Below are positions 36,627-43,768 of a stretch of 64,000 nt of DNA, in pieces. The notes beneath the pieces were generated by a model. It was given only the letters and a program-made list of their open reading frames with translations. It searched no databases and was not told where the DNA came from. A program made the position numbers and the translations under genes. This DNA comes from Lentisphaerota bacterium (GTDB lineage: Bacteria; Verrucomicrobiota; Lentisphaeria; Victivallales; Victivallaceae), in the NCBI GenBank assembly GCA_024225035.1, contig JAAEMX010000177.1, positions 1-64,000 of the forward strand. The letters are read 5' to 3'. Every line of letters starts with the position of its first letter. The first letter of the stretch is position 1.

Positions 36627-37835
36627 TTAGCCAAGCAGCTCCTTCATATCAACCATGCGATTTTCGCGGCGTGATATTTCGGCAGCCTGCCCTATAGCTG
36701 TTGAAACCAAACCATGCTCAGATGTAGAGGTATTATCAATTTCTCCCTTGACACATTTCACAAAAGTCTCTACCAGCTTAGGATCGGCGCCACCATGACC
36801 GCCTTTGACCTCGGCGATTTCGTGCTTAATGACATCCTGAGTCCAACGCGGACGAATGGTGATTGTTCGGTTATGCAAACTTACTTCAGCCTGACCTTTG
36901 TCACCAACAACTGTATACAGGCGATCTGTCAAAGAAGTGACAAAACATTCCAGATGACTTGCCTTGACTCCATCCTCATATTCGACAATAGCAATGCCAT
37001 TATCATGAGTATCTTTTTCTGACATATACATACAGGTATCTTTATGATAACCATCCTCCATGGCAGCTTCTTCACCCCACGGGTCATTTGCTGTTTCCGA
37101 CCAGTCACTGTAGTCAGCACACTTTTTACTGTAGTGACAATTGCGGCAGGTAGGCCCCGGCTCTATGCCATCTTCCAGCTCAAAAGGGATTCCTTCCGGC
37201 TTCAAAACATCTATACCCGCAAAAGCACTGACTTTAGTTGGGGTCGGAAAATCAAGCAGCCAGTTAAACACATCGAAATCATGACTGCCTTTGTGAATCC
37301 AGAGGCCGCCGCTTTTGTCATAAAAGCGATTCCAGCGAGCCATATAGGTGCGACCGCCGTCATAGAATTCACGATTTTCTATCAGGAAAATTTTACCAAG
37401 CGTTCCGGCTTCAATAATCTGCTTAAGTTTGACCAGAACCGGATCGTGCCTGAGGTTAAAACCAATCATTGCCACTTTGTCAAAATTCTCGGCTGCATCG
37501 ATGATTTCCCGGCAATCTTCAACTGTTGTCGCCAGAGGCTTATCAACTAGAACATGAGCTCCATGCTTAATAGCTTTCACAGAATGCTCGGCATGCAGAT
37601 AATCAGGTGTAGTTATCACCACTGCATCAAGATTAGCTTCTTCAAACATCTTGTCTATATCAGTATAGCAAACAGGATTTGATTCTATATTTTTGCTATA
37701 CCTTTTCATGCGCTCCATGTTTGTGTCCATGAGCGCCGCAACTTCAGCGTCATCACGTTTTTCAATGTTTCTGGCAAACGCCTGAATACCGCGACCGCCA
37801 GCCCCGATAATCCCGAATCTGAGTTTCTCAGCCAT
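36627..37835 (-). CDS. Gfo/Idh/MocA-family oxidoreductase with a cysteine cluster
   Basis: The start is the ATG at 37835, with GAGGGAA 6 bases upstream; the frame extends to 37850. The 402-residue enzyme has the N-terminal NAD(P) domain (FGIIGAGGRGIQAF), the family DKPLATT motif (KHGAHVLVDKPLATTVEDC) and the Gfo/Idh substrate half. An insertion near residues 230-270 holds CRNCHYSKKC and a nearby DTCMY, four to five cysteines suited to metal or Fe-S binding. Such cysteine-bearing Gfo/Idh proteins occur in Lentisphaerota and Planctomycetes. Enzymes of this family oxidise sugars or inositols. It lies 50 bases downstream of a LacI-type gene on the same strand and is probably under its control. 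Confidence 0.85.
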   Translation of the reverse strand: MAEKLRFGIIGAGGRGIQAFARNIEKRDDAEVAALMDTNMERMKRYSKNIESNPVCYTDIDKMFEEANLDAVVITTPDYLHAEHSVKAIKHGAHVLVDKPLATTVEDCREIIDAAENFDKVAMIGFNLRHDPVLVKLKQIIEAGTLGKIFLIENREFYDGGRTYMARWNRFYDKSGGLWIHKGSHDFDVFNWLLDFPTPTKVSAFAGIDVLKPEGIPFELEDGIEPGPTCRNCHYSKKCADYSDWSETANDPWGEEAAMEDGYHKDTCMYMSEKDTHDNGIAIVEYEDGVKASHLECFVTSLTDRLYTVVGDKGQAEVSLHNRTITIRPRWTQDVIKHEIAEVKGGHGGADPKLVETFVKCVKGEIDNTSTSEHGLVSTAIGQAAEISRRENRMVDMKELLG

Positions 37836-37885
37836 TTTTAGTTCCCTCACTGGTAATTAAATACGATAATATTTATGCAAAGCAT

Positions 37886-38905
37886 TTATGCGGATTCACG
37901 GACAATAATTCGCATAGGCACTTTGACATCATTGTTTTCAGATATTTTATTATTTATTTTATCCAGCAACTTACTTGCTGCTGCCTCCCCAACTTCTGCA
38001 TTAGGTTGAGCAATTGTTGTAAGTGGCGGATCAGTAAAAAGGCAAAGCTCACGATTATCAAACCCAACAACCGCTATATCATCTGGCACTTTACGCCCGA
38101 CCACCTGAAAACCAGCAACCAAACCTGCTGCCAGATAATCAGAATAAGCAATAACCGCATCGACTTCCGGATACTTTTTAAGCAAGTCTTTTACGCAACT
38201 TTTGCCAATATAAAACATTTTATCAATAGATGCGTGCCAGTAAGCTTTTACATTAAAAAAGAGGTTTTGTAGACCGTACTTTTGAACCCCAAACTCGTAA
38301 CCTTCAATTCTGCCGGAACATGTTGTCACTCCAGCCAGAACTATATTGCGTTTTCCTTTATCAAACAAGAACTTGACAGCATCAAAGACTCCTTGCTCTC
38401 GATCAATATAGATAGAATCACACCCCATGCCATGCCCTCCGGAAATCACGATCAGAGGAATATTTTGCTCAGAGGCTTCAGCCAAAAGCCAGGATGTACT
38501 TTTCTCTCCACCGGCAACGCAAATTATTCCGGCTGGCTTTCTGCGTAAAAGAGCTGAAAAACTCCTGCGTGATTTTTCTTCGTGTTTCGGCCCTATATTC
38601 ATATAATGAAGAGTCATTTCGTAGTCAGTTGCACTTAAAAACTTCTGAACCCCAGCAACCTTTTCCATAGACAGAGTATCACAATACAGGCGCTCATGGA
38701 TAACAAAATTCACCACAGCAATTTCATAACTACGTTGATTACGCAAACTGCGAGCAGCCATATTAGGCTTATACCCAAGTTCCTGTGCAGCCTTCAACAC
38801 AGCATCCCTGGCCTGTGCAGAAACGTAACCACTGTCACGCAAAGCTCGGCTGACAGTGTTTATAGACAACCCTGTATGGTCAGCAATATCTTTCAGTTTC
38901 ACCAT
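37886..38905 (-). CDS. LacI-family transcriptional repressor
   Basis: I chose ATG 38905 (MVKLKDIADHTGLSINTVSRALRDSGYVSAQARDAVLKAAQELGYKPN begins the protein); a TTG at 38920 is upstream. The 339-residue protein has the canonical LacI headpiece and hinge (AARSLRNQRSYEIAVV), and a periplasmic-binding-protein-like sensor with IYIDREQGVFDAVKFLFDKGKRNIVLAG and the C-terminal VVGFDNRELCLFTDPPLTTIAQP. The ligand is probably a sugar. It precedes the Gfo/Idh gene, most likely its regulatory target. The short palindrome ATGCAAAGCAT (37875-37885), next to the lacI stop, is a possible operator, but it lacks the central CG common in LacI sites. Confidence 0.9.
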   Translation of the reverse strand: MVKLKDIADHTGLSINTVSRALRDSGYVSAQARDAVLKAAQELGYKPNMAARSLRNQRSYEIAVVNFVIHERLYCDTLSMEKVAGVQKFLSATDYEMTLHYMNIGPKHEEKSRRSFSALLRRKPAGIICVAGGEKSTSWLLAEASEQNIPLIVISGGHGMGCDSIYIDREQGVFDAVKFLFDKGKRNIVLAGVTTCSGRIEGYEFGVQKYGLQNLFFNVKAYWHASIDKMFYIGKSCVKDLLKKYPEVDAVIAYSDYLAAGLVAGFQVVGRKVPDDIAVVGFDNRELCLFTDPPLTTIAQPNAEVGEAAASKLLDKINNKISENNDVKVPMRIIVRESA

Positions 38906-39011
38906 AATAATGCGGTCCAACCAAGTTCAAATAAAAATATCTCAACGTTACCACATTATTATAATACTATTTTATGGAAAGTAAATACCCCTTGCAAAGA
39001 AAAGTATTTTT

Positions 39012-40127
39012 TTATACTACATCCTGAACAATTGCAGGGGCTATAGCGTCCGTCATAATATCGAAAAAGTTACCGACCCATTTTATCTGGGGATTGATTT
39101 TCGCAGAGGACAAACAAGCCCCTAATGAATGCTTATCATCCGGCGCATAACCATGCATTCCAAGCAGTGGCTGCCGCAAAGCATCATTAGGATAAATCTG
39201 ATAACCAGGGTTCAACAATAAAATCACTTCACCAAAAATGTTCTCTTGAAAATTGACACCGTAGCGGCTTTTTTCGGTATCACTCAAAATATGGCTGTGC
39301 GGAATCCTGCGCAGCCTGTCAATGATAATAGATCTCGCCTGATTGTTTTCAAACCAGAATCTGGCCATAGTGGGATCATATGCCGCATGATAGTCATGCC
39401 CAAAGTCCAGGTTGAGCCTATCGACTTTACGCCTGACATCAATTTTATCCGGAGCAATAGTGATACCATGACCGGAAAGCACACACAACTGAAAATCGTT
39501 ATACGCCTTAACTCCGGTATCATGAGTAAGTTTCAGCTCTTTTTCAAACATCTTAAAGCGCTGCAGTATAGAATGCTCGTCATATGGAGAAAGATGCAGC
39601 ATCGGATCCATTTCATCAATTTGAATAAACGCAAATCTGACACTGCGTCGCTGCATGCGTTTGCGCAATGTACTGAAGGTCTGAGCAAGCTGCCCGGCAT
39701 GTATCTTTGCTATATAATGCGGGACTCTGTTCTCATGAACAATATCAATGATACTCTTAAGGGGATGAAAATGATGCGGCTTCAGTTCTGAACCAACTCC
39801 CTTCTCAGGACATAAATGACGAAGACTGCGGATTGGAGCAGCAATCTTCCCAAAATAACCTGACGGAAGTCCGGACAAAAGCAACATCACTTTACGGGAT
39901 ACATCCTTAAGACTACTTGTACGCTTGAAGTACCAGCTGCTAAACTGACCGTGACAGACTGGAGTTTTTCCGGTAAGTGCAGATGACAATACCGCATCCG
40001 AACCGCCAAGCTGTGAAATCACAGGCATGCGTTCGGTGCAGATTTCTGACATGAATTCGTACTGTTTAAACAGCTCCCATCCGGGACCTGTAAAATAAAC
40101 AAAAACTTGTGCTGAATTATTCCTCAC
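39012..40127 (-). CDS. Alkaline phosphatase-superfamily (type I phosphodiesterase-like) protein
   Basis: A 371-residue protein starting at GTG 40127 (AGGGCAAGG upstream); a stop codon lies in frame only 8 codons before it. It shows superfamily features: a thin N-terminus (VFVYFTGPGWELFKQYEFM), the TGKTPVCHGQFSSWYF catalytic-loop region, IQIDEMDPMLH, and GMHGYAPDDKHSLGACL near the end, which is the G-Y-x-P-D-x-x-S-x-G-A motif common in these proteins. The expected S-D-H-G metal motif reads SGHG, an altered residue. It resembles members found in glycan and exopolysaccharide clusters. The gene has a long structured leader (40128-40352), implying control by a leader RNA. Confidence 0.75.
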   Translation of the reverse strand: MRNNSAQVFVYFTGPGWELFKQYEFMSEICTERMPVISQLGGSDAVLSSALTGKTPVCHGQFSSWYFKRTSSLKDVSRKVMLLLSGLPSGYFGKIAAPIRSLRHLCPEKGVGSELKPHHFHPLKSIIDIVHENRVPHYIAKIHAGQLAQTFSTLRKRMQRRSVRFAFIQIDEMDPMLHLSPYDEHSILQRFKMFEKELKLTHDTGVKAYNDFQLCVLSGHGITIAPDKIDVRRKVDRLNLDFGHDYHAAYDPTMARFWFENNQARSIIIDRLRRIPHSHILSDTEKSRYGVNFQENIFGEVILLLNPGYQIYPNDALRQPLLGMHGYAPDDKHSLGACLSSAKINPQIKWVGNFFDIMTDAIAPAIVQDVV

Positions 40128-40352
40128 CCTTGCCCTCGCAAGCTGTTATCATACAAACGGTTCCGCCAACAAAAAAAATGGAACCGGGAAATAACCGGCA
40201 CAATACTCTCTCCCCCCCTACAACGCAGATTCTGGAATCCAGCCACCTCTACGGTAGCTGAATTCCAGCCAAGCGATACTCCTCCTTTTCCCGTATCTCC
40301 TCAAAGACACTCCCCAGTATCGCCCGACGCTTCAATGGCGTTATGGGCGCCT
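40128..40352 (-). ncRNA. Structured 5' leader, candidate regulatory RNA of the phosphatase-superfamily gene
   Basis: Minus-strand RNA downstream of a promoter folds into a branched structure. The closing stem pairs 40338-40344 with 40220-40226 (ATAACGC with GCGTTGT). Stem P2 pairs GCGATACT with AGTATCGC (40316-40323 with 40273-40280) and contains a nested 6-bp stem (40305-40310 with 40293-40298) flanked by purine-rich loops (GGGGA, GGGAAAAGGAGG). Hairpin P3 is 16 bp with G-U pairs and a 5-base loop (40268-40232). Downstream, CCGGTTCC (40187-40180) can pair either with upstream CCGG (40198-40195), followed by T8 (a weak terminator), or with downstream GGAACCG (40164-40158). This resembles an aptamer plus expression platform. 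No known riboswitch class recognised. Confidence 0.5.
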
Positions 40353-40357
40353 CTAAA

Positions 40358-40386
40358 ATTTTATACCTTAAAAAACCATAAGGCAA
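40358..40386 (-). promoter_or_regulatory. Promoter of the structured leader
   Basis: On the minus strand, TTGCCT (40386-40381), 17 bases, then TAAAAT (40363-40358), giving a start near 40352, immediately before the folded leader begins. TATAAA overlaps the same site. Three of six -35 positions match the consensus. Confidence 0.45.
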
Positions 40387-40403
40387 TAATTAATCAAATC
40401 ATA

Positions 40404-40532
40404 AAGTGGGAGGGCAAGAAACGTGGCAATCATAGAAGCTCACACCTAATTGATATCAGCCTCTTTCAACCCTCCCAATTTTCCAAATAGTATTAACTAA
40501 GGTCACCCGAGAAACTATCTGCGGGTATTTTT
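40404..40532 (+). ncRNA. Candidate small RNA ending in a terminator
   Basis: On the plus strand a segment flanked by the complementary blocks GGGAGGG (near 40408-40414) and CCCTCCC (near 40470-40476) is followed by a terminator-like hairpin at 40505-40526 (ACCCGAGA, loop, TCTGCGGGT) and TTTTT. No coding frame exists. It could be a small RNA or simply the 3' end of an unrecognised transcript; no promoter is clear. Confidence 0.3.
40505..40532 (+). terminator. Terminator-like hairpin without an upstream gene
   Basis: ACCCG-AGA-AACTA-TCT-G-CGGGT (one bulged G) followed by ATTTTT. The only plus-strand transcript it could end would be non-coding, because the nearest genes on both sides are on the minus strand. 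Confidence 0.5.
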
Positions 40533-40540
40533 GGCTAATA

Positions 40541-40962
40541 CTGCAACTGATATATTAGAAAGATTCGTGCCAACTTTCAAAAAACACATATAACAACCTA
40601 ATAACTATATATTTAGCTATAATCATAAGAATATCAATGTCGCATATACCGTTACAAATTATCTTTAAGCAAATTAAACATTATTCTAGCTAACACATTA
40701 ATATTCAATAGAATATGAGTCTGAAATATTTCTTTATAATTAAATTTTATTTAATACCTATTTAATGACACTAAAGTGATATAATCTGCAACAGAAGAAA
40801 GGGGGAAAGAGCAAAAAAACAAACCGATAACTAAAATTTATATGCATAAAAAAGAAGAAGACACCGGCAAGCAACATCTTCTTGTCAAATTTAAAAGTCA
40901 CTTAATTAATCTTTTATCTGAATTAATATTCAGACAGTTCCACAATTAATCATCAGCTAGAA
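40541..40962. other. AT-rich intergenic region, nothing recognised
   Basis: About 420 bases of low-complexity AT-rich DNA downstream of the broken FAD oxidoreductase gene. No gene, repeat or clear hairpin seen. Confidence 0.5.
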
Positions 40963-42662
40963 TCAACTGATATCAAAAGCAAAAAAATTTGATTTCAATT
41001 GCCTATTTGCTAAAATTGTCAAACGAATAGAACTTGCGCTAATGTCTGTTTTAAACGAAAAAAGGCGCTGGTAATTATTTTTACAAATAAACAGTTCCTG
41101 CCAGTTTTCTGATGAATCAGCATAGTTTAGTCTGAATTTTTCAACTATTGTGTGCGGAGTCTCATAATTTGCGGCATCTGAATGATACTTTGAAGGCATA
41201 TTCCGCTGAGGCCGATCCAAATTACTGTCAAATACAATACGTATATTACTGACTTTCTCTACCCTTCCCAAACGATACTCGACCCAGTCTGATTCGCTAC
41301 ACAACTACTGACTGATCTTTCAACAGAACGGCCAATGCCGTTTCGCAACGGCTCAGGATCTCCTGAAGAATAGTGCAATTCTGCGTTTTGGCATATTTTT
41401 GCCAAGCTTCTTTTCATACCGGGCAACCAGCAGTCATCCTGCTGCAACGCAGCCTGCAATTCTGAAACTTTCTGCTCGTAAACCTCACGGGGAGTCAGTC
41501 CCGCCGGCAATGCTACTGCTGCCGCTGTGCCAATCGCCTACCCTAGCAAAGCACATGTAGCCATTACTCGAGTTGAGCTCATTGCTGAATAATTTACACT
41601 TATATTGCGACCGGCAAACATTAAGTTATTAATGTTTTTAGAATACAGGGCCCTGTAGGGAATGCCAAAAGGCGAAGGAGCAGGATGAAAAACTGTCGGT
41701 GCCTCTTTATAGTAGAAGCCATCTGGATGATGATCATCCATCGGCCAGCCGCCATAAGCTGCAATATCATCGAATTTGCCACCGTTCTGAACATCATTCT
41801 GATTGACAATCACATCACCAACATACCTGCGGCGCTCCCGTTTTCCGGGTAAATAATCAACCCAGTTATCAGCATTATGATCTCCTTGATTTTTGATATG
41901 ATCCCAGACTCCATAGGCAATTTTCAACAGTTCATCACGGATTTCCTCTGCTCCATGAACGGTATCTTACCGCCAACCTCAAACCACCAAAAGTTCTGCA
42001 TGGCTCCCATCTTATGATTGCGGTTATTCATCGCGTCATCATCTTTATATGTATAGGCCCATACAGGAGGAATGAATTTTTGTGGCGAGTCGGTTTCTCT
42101 TGCCTGCAGCAGACAGCTCATGCCCATAGTCTTATCATCAGCTTTTTCCGGAGCAATCGACTCATAAAACTCTCCTTGAGCCTCACGTCCATACCTGAAC
42201 TCAGTATTAGTCAATGGCGCAAGAATACTGTTACCTGAGCAGTCAGCAAAAATTTCGGCCTCGACGTGATGCCAGGTTTCAGTGGTCAACTGCCAACCTT
42301 TTACTCTGCGAATATTGTTCCCTTCCATTTCTGCATCGTTACAGGAACAATTGAGCAGCAAGGTCAGATTTTCCTGAAACCTCACTTTCTCATAGAGGAT
42401 ACCATCCCAGATAGAATAGTTCGGGCAGTTATTGCGGTAAAGATTTTCCAGCCTTATTTCTTCAATAAGCCCAGTTTCCATATTGTCTTTCGCCCCCACA
42501 AACCCACATACGGATTTCACTTGAAGCATTGCCTCCCAAAACTGGACGATCATGCATCAACAAAGTCTTTGTTCCACGCCTGCCAGCAGCAATTGCTGCG
42601 CACATGCCGGAAAGACCGCCACCTATCACACAGAATTCAACTTTGTGCTCAATAGTTCTCAT
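40963..42662 (-). pseudogene. FAD-dependent oxidoreductase gene broken by three frameshifts and a nonsense codon
   Basis: Five minus-strand pieces make one flavoprotein of about 560 residues. The start (ATG 42662, RBS AAGGTG) gives the FAD motif [21 protein letters not shown], then [15 protein letters not shown] shift at the C5 run 42493-42497 leads to [16 protein letters not shown] and the ADCSGNSILAPLT block. A shift near 41950-41956 leads to EEIRDELLKIAYGVWDHIK and MFAGRNISVNYSAMSSTRVMATCALLG. There TAG (41538-41540) interrupts ..ALLG-stop-AIGTAAAVALPAG, where the normal sequence is surely CAG. A third shift near 41270-41305 leads to a C-terminal galactose-binding-like domain. These FAD proteins accompany polysaccharide utilisation genes in PVC bacteria. 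It sits under an IclR-type operator. Confidence 0.85.
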
Positions 42663-42677
42663 ACCACACCTTATTTA

Positions 42678-42692
42678 TTACTATAATAGTAA
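42678..42692 (-). promoter_or_regulatory. IclR-type operator overlapping the -10 of the FAD oxidoreductase gene
   Basis: The perfect palindrome TTACTATAATAGTAA lies 15 bases upstream of the oxidoreductase ATG and contains TATAAT, so a bound repressor would cover the -10 element. The same dyad (centre base differs) occurs just upstream of the iclR gene. Confidence 0.6.
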
Positions 42693-42712
42693 TAAACTTG
42701 CTTCAAAAAAAT

Positions 42713-43393
42713 TTATTTTATCTCGGAAGCTGCAATGCGTAACATTTTCCGATAACTTTTTATATCTTCATCAGGAGTCACACCGGAGATTGCTACTGCT
42801 GCGATTCCAGCACTTCCGGTTGGAACAGCCATGCTTATATGGTCCTTAAAAAATAATTCAGCGATGCCGGTAACCTTGGCCTTTTTGGCACTCTTATAAA
42901 AACTGCTCCGGCGATCGACCTGAATAGGCCAGTCAGCTTCGTCAATTCTTGATAACAGCACAGCACCTATGCTTGAGTTTTGAGCCGGAAAAACCTTGGA
43001 ATCGACCCCGGCAAGGAATTCAGTTCCGCCTCTCCCATTGTGATATATATAGCAAACCAGCCCTTTCCACAAAACCCCTAGAGCAACGGTTTTGCCAGTT
43101 TCTGTAAGCCGCTTCAAAACAGGCAGCGCCTGCTGAAACAAACCGGAAGCTTTCATACTCTGAGCCGCCAGAACGTGTACACCTGGTCCAATACTGTATT
43201 TACGAGCACCGTCAATGCTGGCAAGGCCGACATAAGCAAGGGTTTTCAACAGGCGATTTGCACGCACTTTATTCACTCCGAGCTTTTCGGCAATTTCTTT
43301 ATTGGAAACAGGTCCATCTGCCATTGCCAGTTCCTGAAGAACAGCAATACCATCTATCAAACCGTTTACTTTTTGTGCTGGTGGAGAATTCAT
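42713..43393 (-). CDS. IclR-family transcriptional regulator
   Basis: A 226-residue protein with an N-terminal winged HTH (GIAVLQELAMADGPVSNKEIAEKLGVNKVRANRLLKTLAYVGLASIDGARKYSIGP, residues 14-70) and an IclR effector domain (VALGVLWKGLVCYIYHNGRG, SSIGAVLLSR, AAVAISGVTPDEDIKSY). The effector is unknown, probably a sugar or aromatic. It directly precedes the broken FAD oxidoreductase gene on the same strand and appears intact. A TATAAT inside the upstream palindrome is seven bases before the ATG, which predicts a leaderless or nearly leaderless transcript. Autorepression and repression of the downstream gene through matching operators is the likely scheme. Confidence 0.88.
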   Translation of the reverse strand: MNSPPAQKVNGLIDGIAVLQELAMADGPVSNKEIAEKLGVNKVRANRLLKTLAYVGLASIDGARKYSIGPGVHVLAAQSMKASGLFQQALPVLKRLTETGKTVALGVLWKGLVCYIYHNGRGGTEFLAGVDSKVFPAQNSSIGAVLLSRIDEADWPIQVDRRSSFYKSAKKAKVTGIAELFFKDHISMAVPTGSAGIAAVAISGVTPDEDIKSYRKMLRIAASEIK

Positions 43394-43395
43394 AA

Positions 43396-43410
43396 TTACT
43401 ATTATAGTAA
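43396..43410 (-). promoter_or_regulatory. IclR-type operator overlapping the -10 of iclR
   Basis: The dyad TTACTATTATAGTAA (read on the minus strand as TTACTATAATAGTAA) ends two bases before the iclR ATG and includes TATAAT. A -35-like TTGCTT lies 16 bases upstream. Transcription would start at or next to the A of the ATG. Confidence 0.55.
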
Positions 43411-43768
43411 TTTTACTAATAAAAGCAATAGATACAATTAGAAAAAGTAGATTTATACAGAATTGGCAGTGATTTTGATATCGACCAAGAGAGCCAAAGG
43501 TCGATAAAATTACCTCATCAGACTATTTTCCAAAAATCACTACCTGCTTCTAGCTTGAAGACTTGCAAATTTGTCATTTATGGTTATTATCGTTTTTATG
43601 CCTGAAAAAATTTCAGCCATTATCCGTAACTGAATTCCAGAACAGCTAATCAGGAAACATTCAAATGATATCTGTCGAAGGTCCTTCTTTCAGACTGGAG
43701 AACTCACTATAGACACCTACGGTTTAACTACTGAATCTTATAAAAACAAGCAGAACGGACGCGAATAT

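Noticed and set aside
37875-37885. Palindrome ATGCAAAGCAT as LacI operator
   Set aside because: Only 11 bases, no central CG and no second copy before lacI. It is mentioned in the gene entry only.
40128-40540. Known RNA classes (tmRNA, RNase P RNA, SRP RNA) in the structured leader region
   Set aside because: None of their conserved cores is present on either strand. The fold was therefore kept as an unassigned candidate.
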